This document shows positions 53,378 through 62,090 of a DNA stretch of 64,000 nt, one piece after another; position 1 is the first letter of the stretch; the number at the start of each line of letters is the position of its first letter. This DNA comes from CAUZIB01 sp963578805. Its GTDB lineage: Bacteria; Acidobacteriota; Vicinamibacteria; Vicinamibacterales; UBA8438. Made by a program: the position numbers and the translations under genes. The stretch spans positions 75,962 to 139,961 of the forward strand of contig CAUZDY010000002.1 in assembly GCA_963578805.1 (NCBI GenBank). Direction: 5' to 3'. The notes below the pieces were generated by a model, which was not told where the DNA came from, made no database searches, and saw only the letters and a list, made by a program, of their open reading frames with translations.

Positions 53378-54553
53378 ATGACCTTTCTCACTGCTCTCGA
53401 ATGCTCTGAACCATGCGGCCTTGGTCCATACGACCCAACCGAGCCCCAGCACCTCTGCCGCTGCGGCGCTCCTCTTTTAGCTCGCTACGACCTGGATGCA
53501 CTCAGGACGAAATGGGATCCGAAGAGCCTTCGGGATCGGCCAACAACACTCTGGCGTTATCGGGAAGTACTTCCACTTGCCTCCGACGAAGACCCAGTCA
53601 CTCTGGGCGAAGGGATGACGCCCCTCATCCGTGCAAGACAGATCGAGCAAACGCTCGGCGTTCGCACCGTCTTCGTCAAGGACGAGTCACTCAATCCAAC
53701 GAACTCCTTCAAAGCTCGGGGACTGTCCGTTGCCGTCACCAAGGCAAGACACCTCGGTGCCACCTGCCTCTCGGTCCCATCCGCCGGCAACGCAGCCAAC
53801 GCCCTCGCTGCCTACGCGGCCCAGGCCGGTTTGGACGCAAAGGTGTTCATGCCCCGCGACGTCAAGCTGCCGTTCATTCGTGAATGCGAACTCTACGACG
53901 CCGATGTGACTCTCGTTGATGGACTCATTACTGACGCTGGACGCGTCGCCGCTGAAAAGGGCGGGCCGCTTGGTTGGTACGACATGTCCACACTGAAGGA
54001 GCCCTACCGAGTTGAAGGCAAGAAGACGTTGGCGTATGAGATCGGTGAGCAGTTGGGCTGGTCCTGGCCGGATTGGTTTATTTACCCAACGGGAGGCGGC
54101 ACAGGAATCGTCGGCATGTGGAAGGCCTTCGATGAGCTCGAGCAGCTGGGTTGGGTTTCGGGCTCCTCACGACCAAAAATGGTCTCGGTTCAAGCTAAGG
54201 GCTGCGCACCAATCGTCCGGGCATTTGAAACAGGAGCGAGCCGAGCGGAACCGTGGAGCCCAGCAGTCACCTCCGCGGACGGCCTTCGCGTGCCGCGGGC
54301 CGTTGGGGACTTCCTCATTCTTCGCGCGCTGCGAGAGAGCCATGGAACGGCGCTCGCCGTCAGCGACACTGAAATGGTCGAAGGGATGCGAGCACTTGGT
54401 CGGCTTGAGGGTATTAGCGCCGCACCAGAAGGCGGCGCCACGTTCGTCGCCCTGCGCACACTACTCCAGCGTGGTGTCATCTCTCCCGATTCGAGCGTGG
54501 TGCTGTTCAATACCGGTGGAGCATTGAAGTATCTTGAGTTACTAGGGAGTTGA
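53378..54553 (+). CDS. thrC: Threonine synthase
   Basis: A 391-residue fold-type II PLP enzyme making threonine from O-phosphohomoserine. A zinc-ribbon-like N-terminus holds C9, C13, C27 and C29 (ALECSEPC ... HLCRCGAPL). TLGEGMTPLIRA, then FVKDESLNPTNSFKARGLSV carries the PLP lysine (K112). SVPSAGNAANALAAYAA binds phosphate, YPTGGGTGIVGMWKAF is the glycine-rich loop and FNTGGALKYLELL ends the chain. Threonine synthases with this zinc head are the short type (ThrC of thermophiles and plants). ATG at 53378 is chosen; an upstream extension lacks family character. It is the only biosynthetic gene in an otherwise exported-enzyme region. Confidence 0.95.
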   Translation: MTFLTALECSEPCGLGPYDPTEPQHLCRCGAPLLARYDLDALRTKWDPKSLRDRPTTLWRYREVLPLASDEDPVTLGEGMTPLIRARQIEQTLGVRTVFVKDESLNPTNSFKARGLSVAVTKARHLGATCLSVPSAGNAANALAAYAAQAGLDAKVFMPRDVKLPFIRECELYDADVTLVDGLITDAGRVAAEKGGPLGWYDMSTLKEPYRVEGKKTLAYEIGEQLGWSWPDWFIYPTGGGTGIVGMWKAFDELEQLGWVSGSSRPKMVSVQAKGCAPIVRAFETGASRAEPWSPAVTSADGLRVPRAVGDFLILRALRESHGTALAVSDTEMVEGMRALGRLEGISAAPEGGATFVALRTLLQRGVISPDSSVVLFNTGGALKYLELLGS

Positions 54554-54591
54554 GCAGTGGGCAGTGAAACGGATGCCACCCTGAAGACTTC

Positions 54592-56436
54592 TCAATTCAT
54601 CTGATATTCAGGTGTGCTCATGATGACGTGAGTCACGATGCGTAACGGATCTTCCATGTAGGTCTCGGCGCGACTGAGATCCGATGTCCCGAGTTCATCC
54701 TGCAGAAGTGCCACCAGATTGTCTCGTAAGCCAGAGGTGGCCGGCATCCGTAAGAACCGTCCCAGTAAAGCATCCACCGCCTCACCGGTGGTCTCTGAAC
54801 CCGAGTCCAAGACGATCTGTGTCAAGTTGACTCGAGCCCCCCCACGGGGTGTCGGAATCAGCTTCTGCATGGCCTGAGCCCACGCCCGGTAACCGGAGAC
54901 ACGGGTGTTAAATAGTTCGTCCCGCTCTTTTGCCGCCAGGTCGAATGCCGACATCGTCTCCGGGTTATCGAGCGCAATCGCTGCGTCGAAGTCATATCCA
55001 CGCCGTAGGCGCTCGCCCACGATCCCGTCCCCGTTTCGAGAGAGAAAATTTGGATCCCTAAAATCGATAATATTGGGGAAGAGATAGGCGAACGCGGCGT
55101 TACCCCGCTCCTGGAGAACAGCAGGTGTGATCCATGACCTGCCCTGTGCCCAACCTGCGACCGATGGCGGGTTTAGCAGATGCTGACCCAGCGCGGTTGT
55201 GGTGTTATTGAAGTCTGGTATGCCTGGCACGTCCTCGGCTCCAAGCTGCTTCAGCATCGTGACCACATGCTCGACCGGACCCTTGATGTGAGCACCATAA
55301 CTCGCTTCGCTGTAGAAGTCCCGAGACATGAAAATGGTTGTTAACAGCGGCCTAAGCTCGTAGTTATTGTCACGTAACACGGCGCCGAGCTGTCTGGTCA
55401 ACTCCGGCGACAAATCATCGCGCACAAAAAAGCGATAGATCTTGGCCGCGATGTACTCAGCCGTTACTGGCTGCTCAAGAATGATGCGAAGTACATCCAC
55501 GCCGTCGAAGTTTCCAGTGTGACCCAAGAATGTCTTGACGCCATCATCGTGTTGCTCCGTATTGACAACAAAGTCCAGGTTCTCAAAATTCCAGCCGGTG
55601 AAGGCGCGTGCCGCTTCGCGAACATCCTGCTCCGTATACTCGCCCACGCCCATGGTGAACAACTCCATCACCTCACGGGCGAAGTTTTCGTTCGCCGCCC
55701 CCTTCACATTCACCCCAGCATCGAGGTAGTACAGCATCGCCGGGTTCTTCGCGACCCCTACCACTAAGTCGCCGAAATTTCCGGTCCCGTGACGCTCGAA
55801 CAGGTCAATCTGATCAACCATCTTTCGGTAGTCGCGGACCTTGTTCTCGGCAGTCGCGAAATGGCCGTGCCAGAACAGTGCCATTTTTTCTTCAAGTGGT
55901 CGGTTAGTGTCGAGCATCCGTTCCGCCCACCAGTAGCCCACCCGGCGAGTTTCCAACCGGGTTGCGCGCAGCCAGTAGAAGAAGCGGTCTGAAACCGGCT
56001 GCACGGGACGGTTGACGCGGTCGGGTTTAACCCGCACCCCCATGCTTTCGCCACGACTAAGCGCCAGGTCGGTCGCAGCCGGCCGGCTGGGCGGAAAACG
56101 AAGCAATGTCTCGTCCCAGAAACCCGAATGAACAAAGGGTTGTAGATAGTCATTTGAAATACTGTCGTAATAGACCAGCGAGCGAACTGCCTGCTCCGGT
56201 GTCAGGTTAGCCAGCTTTCGAATCTCTTCCGGCGTACCACTAAAGCCAGCCCGGCCAAGCAAATGCTCGGCGCGGTCATAGCTCCAGTCCACAGTGGTGA
56301 TCGGCGCCAAGTCGGCTTTCCACGAGATCGGTCCGGGTGACCATTCACCCTCGTTGGCCGAAACGGCGTTACCAATGATGCCTAGCGCCAAAACAACACC
56401 AACCGCAACCACACGACGGTAGTCTCGAGTTCTCAT
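54592..56436 (-). CDS. DUF1800 family exported protein
   Basis: A 614-residue exported protein; signal peptide VVAVGVVLALGIIGNAVSA-N from ATG 56436. It matches DUF1800 (COG5267): YDRAEHLLGRAGFSGTPEEI, WWAERMLDTNRPLEEKMALFWHGHFATAENKV, NFAREVMELFTMGVGEYTEQDVREAARAFTGW and HIKGPVEHVVTMLKQLG with LLNPPSVAGWAQG. Function is unknown. In most genomes DUF1800 genes are paired with a DUF1501 gene downstream; here the next gene is the convergent threonine synthase, and no DUF1501 is in the window. The gene is preceded by the amidohydrolase at a gap of 170 bases. Confidence 0.92.
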   Translation of the reverse strand: MRTRDYRRVVAVGVVLALGIIGNAVSANEGEWSPGPISWKADLAPITTVDWSYDRAEHLLGRAGFSGTPEEIRKLANLTPEQAVRSLVYYDSISNDYLQPFVHSGFWDETLLRFPPSRPAATDLALSRGESMGVRVKPDRVNRPVQPVSDRFFYWLRATRLETRRVGYWWAERMLDTNRPLEEKMALFWHGHFATAENKVRDYRKMVDQIDLFERHGTGNFGDLVVGVAKNPAMLYYLDAGVNVKGAANENFAREVMELFTMGVGEYTEQDVREAARAFTGWNFENLDFVVNTEQHDDGVKTFLGHTGNFDGVDVLRIILEQPVTAEYIAAKIYRFFVRDDLSPELTRQLGAVLRDNNYELRPLLTTIFMSRDFYSEASYGAHIKGPVEHVVTMLKQLGAEDVPGIPDFNNTTTALGQHLLNPPSVAGWAQGRSWITPAVLQERGNAAFAYLFPNIIDFRDPNFLSRNGDGIVGERLRRGYDFDAAIALDNPETMSAFDLAAKERDELFNTRVSGYRAWAQAMQKLIPTPRGGARVNLTQIVLDSGSETTGEAVDALLGRFLRMPATSGLRDNLVALLQDELGTSDLSRAETYMEDPLRIVTHVIMSTPEYQMN

Positions 56437-56608
56437 GGGCAAGTCTCCCTCTGAAGCCGGCTTTGAGTCGACTGACACCCGCTCCAGCAGCTCTGGTGCC
56501 ACTTGGAGCCGCTATTCATCTGAGGTCTGGCCTCCTCAGCTGTTATGTCACCCATCTTGATCACGAGAAATCACTTCGTGGCTACGTGTCAGAACCCAGT
56601 GACACGCA

Positions 56609-57994
56609 CTAAAACTGCGGCAGGTAGATCCGATTGTCCTTAATTGTTCGCCACGGTACGAGTTTTTCTCGTCCTACCCTCACAGCTCCATACGAATCGA
56701 CGAACCGATGCTCACCGGTCTGCATCTCAAAAATAGCGACATCCCCTACGGCGCCGACGCGCAGTGTTCCAATTTCCACGTCCCATCCGAAAACCGCGGC
56801 CGGTGTCGCCGTGCACTTCCGGACCGCTTCCTCCAAGGGCAAACCGAGATACAGAAACTTTGAGACAGTCGTGGCTAAGTCATACACTGGCCCGTCCGCC
56901 AGAACTCCGTCGGGAGTAATGATCGGCGATCTTTCCGTACCGACGTTATAGGTGTGGACGTCACTACTAATCGTGTTCGGAAGCACGTCCTGCTCCATCG
57001 CCATCTCCATCGTATCGAACGAGAAGCTGCCTGCACCGTGTCCGACGTCAAACAGCGCTCCGCGCTCCAACGCGTCGGCTGCTGAGGCCCGAAGGCTGCC
57101 ATCACTGTTCAGGATCCCCTCGTCACGTGATTCTGGCGTGCCAGACCGACGGAAGCTATGGGTCAGCAGGTCGCCCGGTCTCAACAGGTCGAGGAGTTGA
57201 TCGATCGGAGTCACGGTCGTACTGATATGCATCATCATGGGCAACCCGACCGCTTCTGCAGCTTCGCGTGCGCGCTCGACGGCGACCAAGTCGTTAGCCC
57301 CTGAAATCCCTCTACCCGCCCGCACTTTCACTCCAAGGATCACATCTCGGTGTTGCTCGATGGTTTGGATGGCTCGGTCGACATTGGCATGCTCCAAGTC
57401 CAGAAGCTCACCCCGCAGATTGGTGACCATGCCCGTTGCCGAGATGTTCAAGAGCGCTCGAATGCGGGTAGCCGACGCTTCGATGATGTACTTCCGAAAG
57501 CCGGGAAAAGTCTGCGCGCCTGCCGAACCGGGATCCAAAACAGTCGTGGAGCCTCGGCTCAGACAGTACTTGTCTGCGTTGATCCCGTAGTGGGACACGC
57601 CCTCGAAAACGTGGGCGTGCAAATCAACGAAGCCGGGTGTCACGATTCGCCCATCGGCCTCGATGACCTCTCCCCACCCCGAGGGATCAATCCCCGTGGC
57701 AACCTCGGCGATTCTTCCGTCCCGGATACCGACGTCGAAACGGCCATCGAGACGCTGTGCGGGGTCCACAACCCTCCCGCCGCGAATCAGCATGTCGGAC
57801 GTCTCTTCTCCCTGTTGCACAATGGCTGGCGCGGAGGAAACGCTCGACCCGCTGAGGCCCTTTGTTAATCCCACAGCGACGCCGGCGACGGCCGCGAAGA
57901 AGTCGCGGCGACGTAGACCGTGCGTGTGTCCGTGGTGGTGCGTGTGTCCGTGGTGGTGCGTGTGTCCGTGGTGGTGCGTGTGTTTATGCCCCAT
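56609..57994 (-). CDS. Tat-exported amidohydrolase/deacetylase with His-rich N-terminal repeat
   Basis: A 461-residue amidohydrolase of the same type as the gene at 49611. ATG at 57994 is preceded by GAGGTGG. The first 25 residues are a histidine/threonine/glycine repeat (HTHHHG three times), directly followed by a twin-arginine signal peptide (LRRRDFFAAVAGVAVGLTKG). The catalytic part has MLIRGGRVVDPAQRLDG, GFVDLHAHVFEG, VILGVKVRAGRG (carboxylated lysine), THSFRRSG, LFDVGHGAGSF and NTISSDVHTYN. Metal ligands are complete. Tat export implies folding with metal in the cytoplasm; the His-rich head could hold or sense that metal. This use is inference, but the arrangement is unusual. Confidence 0.9.
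   Translation of the reverse strand: MGHKHTHHHGHTHHHGHTHHHGHTHGLRRRDFFAAVAGVAVGLTKGLSGSSVSSAPAIVQQGEETSDMLIRGGRVVDPAQRLDGRFDVGIRDGRIAEVATGIDPSGWGEVIEADGRIVTPGFVDLHAHVFEGVSHYGINADKYCLSRGSTTVLDPGSAGAQTFPGFRKYIIEASATRIRALLNISATGMVTNLRGELLDLEHANVDRAIQTIEQHRDVILGVKVRAGRGISGANDLVAVERAREAAEAVGLPMMMHISTTVTPIDQLLDLLRPGDLLTHSFRRSGTPESRDEGILNSDGSLRASAADALERGALFDVGHGAGSFSFDTMEMAMEQDVLPNTISSDVHTYNVGTERSPIITPDGVLADGPVYDLATTVSKFLYLGLPLEEAVRKCTATPAAVFGWDVEIGTLRVGAVGDVAIFEMQTGEHRFVDSYGAVRVGREKLVPWRTIKDNRIYLPQF
57923..57976 (-). repeat. Three tandem 18-base repeats encoding HTHHHG
   Basis: Three perfect copies of CGTGTGTCCGTGGTGGTG (plus strand), followed by a partial copy, in the 5' end of the Tat amidohydrolase gene. 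Each unit is six codons, so changes in copy number stay in frame. Confidence 0.9.
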
Positions 57995-58059
57995 GACATC
58001 CACCTCAGCGCCCAATTCTGAACTGTAGGCTAATCATTCTAACCGATCCAGATCACACC

Positions 58060-58905
58060 TTAGAATTCGTTCAAGCCTTCAGTGAGCGCGATGTACGTCC
58101 CCCATGGGTCGGTCAGAAACGCGCTCCCGAGCCCCATAGAGCTCGTTGCATACGGCTTGTCAAATACGATGCCTTTCGCTGAAAGCTGGCGACAGAACTC
58201 TTCGAGATTCACAACCTCCAAGCCGATGTGATCGAGCATCCGACCTCGCGTAGAGTCAAAATGTTCCGGATTATCAGAGAAATTAAAATTAATACCCGGC
58301 AGGTCGGTCGCCGTGTACCGCCACCGCATGCCAGGTGTACCACCGAACATCGTCGTATACCACTCTTGGGCCTGCTGCTCGGCTCCCGCAGGCAAATAGA
58401 GATGGATGTGGTGAGCGATGATCGGAACCCTGATCGGTTCATTATGTCGCCGCGCAACGGGATCATCGAACCCATCGTCCTGTCTAAAAGTCAAATTCGT
58501 TGCCGTTTCGTCAAACAGTTCGATCCGCTCGCCTTCTGGGGTAAATACCGATGTCACACCCGAAAACGACTCCGGGCGCTCGAACTCGAATCCTGCAGCC
58601 TCAACCGCATCCAGCGATTTGACTCTAAATGCCACATGATTCACAACCGAACCCTCCGTACCGCCCAACGACTCACCCGGCGAGAGAAAGACCAGAACGT
58701 CTGGAAATTTCACGACGGTCGTCGTGTCGACCCTCGTGACCTCACCGCCAAGTGCGACCCAGAACCGTGCGTTGGCTTCGACGTCCCGTACGTAGTAGTG
58801 CAAGTGGCCCAAGCTGACGCCTGTCTCGTTCGGAGGTGATAGTTGAGCCGACAGATGTGTCAGTCCTGACAAAAAACAAATCGCGGCCGCGACGTACTTA
58901 CGCAC
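58060..58905 (-). CDS. Exported VOC-family (glyoxalase/dioxygenase fold) protein
   Basis: A 281-residue exported protein; signal peptide VAAAICFLSGLTHLSA-Q. Two vicinal-oxygen-chelate modules are visible: GHLHYYVRDVEANARFWVALGGEVTRV with ...VNHVAFRVKSLDAVEAAGFEFE and ERIELFDE; then IIAHHIHLYLPAGAEQQAQEWYTTMFGG with MLDHIGLEVVNLEEFCRQLSAKG and DPWGTYIALTEG. Histidine and glutamate positions fit metal binding. Periplasmic VOC proteins of this kind are frequent in Acidobacteriota and lack a known reaction. It follows the MBL-fold gene by about 190 bases and precedes the Tat amidohydrolase by 65 bases. Confidence 0.88.
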   Translation of the reverse strand: MRKYVAAAICFLSGLTHLSAQLSPPNETGVSLGHLHYYVRDVEANARFWVALGGEVTRVDTTTVVKFPDVLVFLSPGESLGGTEGSVVNHVAFRVKSLDAVEAAGFEFERPESFSGVTSVFTPEGERIELFDETATNLTFRQDDGFDDPVARRHNEPIRVPIIAHHIHLYLPAGAEQQAQEWYTTMFGGTPGMRWRYTATDLPGINFNFSDNPEHFDSTRGRMLDHIGLEVVNLEEFCRQLSAKGIVFDKPYATSSMGLGSAFLTDPWGTYIALTEGLNEF

Positions 58906-59092
58906 AGACTCCTCACTCTCGAAAGCTACGGCCTATCCCTCATTACTGGTATCGACCCTGGTTTATCCCTGCCCACCCGCCGTAGCGACACTCCCGGCCG
59001 CGCCGGCCGTCCGCCCAGCACCGTGGATCAGCTTATGCGTTTTGGCGCTATTCATGGGTCTGGCTCATCCCATCTTCGCCAATAAAAGGTAG

Positions 59093-60226
59093 TCAATTCT
59101 TGTCCGCGTAGCTCTTGCTGTACCCGGTGCGACTGTTTGTCACCGTGAATCGACCATCGCTGTATGCCGAAAGCTTGATCCAGTGAGCCACTCCCATGTG
59201 TGCCGGCAGAGTACCCGGGGCTCCACGATCGTCTGTGCTACCGTCCTCCAGGTTCGCGATGAAACGCTCAGGGCTGTTGTATGCTTCGCCTCCGACAACG
59301 GAATAGTGGTTCTGCCACAGGTCATCGAGGGTCTCGAGAGCGCCCAGGCTCTGAAGTGTCTGCGTCGCCCCACCTTTGAGCGGTCCGTTATTCATGATGG
59401 CGACTCTGGGTTCGATCGCGCGCACGAGCGCGTCAGAACCAGATGTCTCCGCTCCGTGGTGCGACACCAAGTAGGCATCGACGGTTCCGACCCTGTTGTC
59501 CGGGCACATCAGTTCGTATTCCTTGTTCCACGTCAAATCGCCCATGATCATCGTTCGAAATTCACCGTAACTGACGACAGCACTCACCGAAAGACGATCC
59601 TCTGCGTCACCTCCTCGGCTGGTAATCTCATCCCCATGAAACGCGAAGCTGTGACAGGAGGCGTTCGGACCACCCTCGCCAGGTAACGGGGCAGATAAGA
59701 CGGCGCCGCCTGCCGCAATAATCCGCACATCCAATCCACTGATTGGCACCACGTCCCCAGGAGAAGCTTTCAGGTGAACACCGGTGCTTCGAAGCTGCGC
59801 GTAAGCCTCGAAAGCCATGCGGCCCCGGTCGTTAAGTCCGGTACCCGGTCCACGGTCGACGAAGTGCCGAATCGGAAGTCGCTCCGCTAGCTGTAGTGCA
59901 CCACCCATGTGATCACGGTGAAAATGGGTCACGACCAAGTAATCGATCTGATGAATACCCGCCTGCCTGGCTACCGCCACAATGCGATCGGCGTCACGTC
60001 CGTCGAAGCCGGGCCACCCCGTATCGACAAGCATTGACTCACCTGATGGCGACACGAAGAGCGTCGCCTCTCCACCCTCCACATCGATGACGTAAATGTC
60101 CAGAGTCTCGGTCTGCGACTGCAGGACCGCCGGTGACCAGACAGCCGCAAGCCCGAACGCCGACACGACTACCGCAGCTATAAACCGAACCCGAGAGCCA
60201 CGAATCGTGCTGAGTTGGAATTGCAT
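59093..60226 (-). CDS. Exported MBL-fold metallohydrolase, ComEC/Rec2-like
   Basis: A 377-residue exported protein; signal segment VRFIAAVVVSAFGLAAVWSPAVLQS-Q. The metallo-beta-lactamase fold begins LDIYVIDVEGGEATLFVSPSGESMLVDTGWPG; the zinc motif is VVTHFHRDHMGG (HxHxDH), with MIMGDLTW and YLVSHHGAETSG giving the remaining ligands. This is the ComEC/Rec2-related group of stand-alone hydrolases, whose substrates are not known. ATG at 60226 is chosen over TTG six bases earlier; neither has a ribosome binding site. It is in the minus-strand run cyclase, MBL, VOC, amidohydrolase. Confidence 0.9.
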   Translation of the reverse strand: MQFQLSTIRGSRVRFIAAVVVSAFGLAAVWSPAVLQSQTETLDIYVIDVEGGEATLFVSPSGESMLVDTGWPGFDGRDADRIVAVARQAGIHQIDYLVVTHFHRDHMGGALQLAERLPIRHFVDRGPGTGLNDRGRMAFEAYAQLRSTGVHLKASPGDVVPISGLDVRIIAAGGAVLSAPLPGEGGPNASCHSFAFHGDEITSRGGDAEDRLSVSAVVSYGEFRTMIMGDLTWNKEYELMCPDNRVGTVDAYLVSHHGAETSGSDALVRAIEPRVAIMNNGPLKGGATQTLQSLGALETLDDLWQNHYSVVGGEAYNSPERFIANLEDGSTDDRGAPGTLPAHMGVAHWIKLSAYSDGRFTVTNSRTGYSKSYADKN

Positions 60227-60315
60227 GAGCAAATCATCAAACGATAGGCATTCACTCGTGTCGCTAGCCTGCTGTCATTTTCCTGCCATCAAGGCCAACT
60301 ACACATGCCCCGACT

Positions 60316-61275
60316 TTAGTATATTGCCACCGGCGCCACGCTTGATCCGGTTGCTCCCTTCAGCTTCAGTGGTTGCACGACGAACGCGAACTCGTACACT
60401 TGACTCGACGCGAGTTCGTCAAGCTTCATGCGCTCCACCAGATGAATCCCATGTACCACAAGCATAATCTGGTGGACCGGGGTATTGAGCTGTGCATCAG
60501 GGTTAGGTGAAACTTCAACGGACACATTGTCCGCGCCGAGCAACATCGGGTCGTGGGCCACCAACCAGTCGGCAGCGGCTATTCCAATGCCCGGACCGTT
60601 GCTTGCAAATCGCTCGGGGTCGGTCTCGTAGAATCTGCCCCATCCGGTGTGGATCAGAACGGCATCACCAGGCTCGAGAGTTGTCTGTTGCCGCTGCAGT
60701 GCCTGCTGTAGATCCTCCACCGTGATCTCGTAACTCTCAGGGAGGACCGTCACACCCTTTAGAGCGGCCACGTCGAGAAGTACGCCTCGGGTCATCAGCG
60801 TACCGACATTCTCAATTCCGAGTCGCGTAAAACCGCTCCGGGTCATAACCTCGCTCACGCGGTAGCAGTTGTACATACCGTCACCGATTGTCTGGTGGTT
60901 GAACGCATCGAATTGTGTGCCCACTTGCCCCATTTCGGCCACGATTAATTCTTCGTTCGATCCTCGGCGGTTCGTTCCTGGGTTCATCCTGGTCGGTTTA
61001 GTAAACAGGTCGAAGTGTCGGTCACCCAGCGGTATCGAGTCTGACAAAACATGAGACAGTTCGAACACGTTGCCCGTACGGATGAGGCCGGCGGCCCTGA
61101 CCACAGTCTCACGGCTCATATGATTTCCCGCGCCACGTTCGTCTCCGTCTCCCCATTTAGAGGGACAGCGCTCTTGGTCAGACGGTGGGGTCCAGGACTG
61201 CGCGTGAACAGGGTGTACAAGAAACGCGGTGACAAACAAGAACGAAACGCCAATAATGACCTCTGTCGTTCGCAT
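60316..61275 (-). CDS. Exported cyclase-family (kynurenine formamidase-like) protein
   Basis: A 319-residue exported protein of the cyclase/isatin hydrolase superfamily (PF04199). GGAGG is followed by six bases and ATG; signal peptide VSFLFVTAFLVHPVHA-Q. GAGNHMSRETVVRAAGLIRTGNVFELSHVLSDSIPL leads to the metal motif. This reads GQVGTQFDAFNH instead of the usual HxGTHxDxPxH: both first histidines are glutamine, while the aspartate and last histidine are kept. LIHTGWGRFY and HGIHLVERMKLDEL complete the fold. It may bind metal differently or have lost Mn-dependent activity. Spaced about 65 bases after the DUF1326 gene. Confidence 0.88.
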   Translation of the reverse strand: MRTTEVIIGVSFLFVTAFLVHPVHAQSWTPPSDQERCPSKWGDGDERGAGNHMSRETVVRAAGLIRTGNVFELSHVLSDSIPLGDRHFDLFTKPTRMNPGTNRRGSNEELIVAEMGQVGTQFDAFNHQTIGDGMYNCYRVSEVMTRSGFTRLGIENVGTLMTRGVLLDVAALKGVTVLPESYEITVEDLQQALQRQQTTLEPGDAVLIHTGWGRFYETDPERFASNGPGIGIAAADWLVAHDPMLLGADNVSVEVSPNPDAQLNTPVHQIMLVVHGIHLVERMKLDELASSQVYEFAFVVQPLKLKGATGSSVAPVAIY

Positions 61276-61339
61276 GGTTCCTCCGAAAAAATAGCAGAGT
61301 CAAACCCTGCAGTGCCTTTTCTGCGTCTATGACCAAAGC

Positions 61340-61975
61340 TCAGCGTCCGCCGGCACTGTCGACCTCCATGCGGGACGTAAAGCCATTTGTACCTAGGTGA
61401 GAGAATTCGGCGTCCGAACTCGAATGGGCGTGGACGACCGATTCATACTGTGTGTAGTCGACGTATACGGGAGACGGAAGCCCGTCGATCGTAATGGCTT
61501 GGCCGTCGATACCGCGTATGAGTCGGATCTCGACTGTCGACTCGGGCACAGAGAACCGAACCCTGTCCTCCGTTCGCTCTATCGTCAGAGGCACACGCTG
61601 CAGCGACCGCATTCCTCGGTGGAACCCACCGAACGCCACCGGAAGTAGTTGCTCAAGGGCTTCCATCTGAACGTCACTAATCCGATCGTCGACATAGATC
61701 TTCGACCATTCGCGCATCTCGAAGGTCACGACAAAGGTAACGCCGGACAAATCCACTCCGTCGTAGTGTCCCTCGTCGATAGCAATCAGCCGGCTACCAT
61801 CACATCGCGATGCCGTCGGCTGGCCAAAATTGCACGGGCAAGAGACCTCACAGCTACAGCTCTCGGCCACGTCAGCCCCCACGGACCATTCCTGGGTGGT
61901 CGCCACTACGGTCTTCATTGGTCCACTTATGGCCAATAAGGCCGCCCCCAGACAGTTCATCCAGTTACGTGGCAT
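61340..61975 (-). CDS. DUF1326 domain-containing exported protein
   Basis: A 211-residue protein. ATG at 61975 has GGGAGA upstream; a hydrophobic N-terminus (LGAALLAISGPM) is probably the signal. The DUF1326 hallmark is a cysteine-rich start: VAESCSCEVSCPCNFGQPTASRC. It continues YDGVDLSGVTFVVTFEMREWSKIYVDDRIS and YTQYESVVHAHSSSDAEFSHLGTNG. Members are unknown; the five closely spaced cysteines look suited to metal (copper, zinc) or redox. It precedes the cyclase gene in the same direction. Confidence 0.9.
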   Translation of the reverse strand: MPRNWMNCLGAALLAISGPMKTVVATTQEWSVGADVAESCSCEVSCPCNFGQPTASRCDGSRLIAIDEGHYDGVDLSGVTFVVTFEMREWSKIYVDDRISDVQMEALEQLLPVAFGGFHRGMRSLQRVPLTIERTEDRVRFSVPESTVEIRLIRGIDGQAITIDGLPSPVYVDYTQYESVVHAHSSSDAEFSHLGTNGFTSRMEVDSAGGR

Positions 61976-62090
61976 CGCAAATCTCCCTTCACTGAGTCGG
62001 GCCACCCGGGTCACTCTCAGCACGCCATAACGAGGTAGATCATTCTATGCCCACAGCGTCAATGCTGGCATCGCCCTGCGAGGGCCTCGC

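Noticed and set aside
58985..59030. GC-rich symmetrical stretch (CGGCCG around CGC) before the VOC gene as a terminator
   Set aside because: No T-run on either side and such GC palindromes are expected at this base composition.
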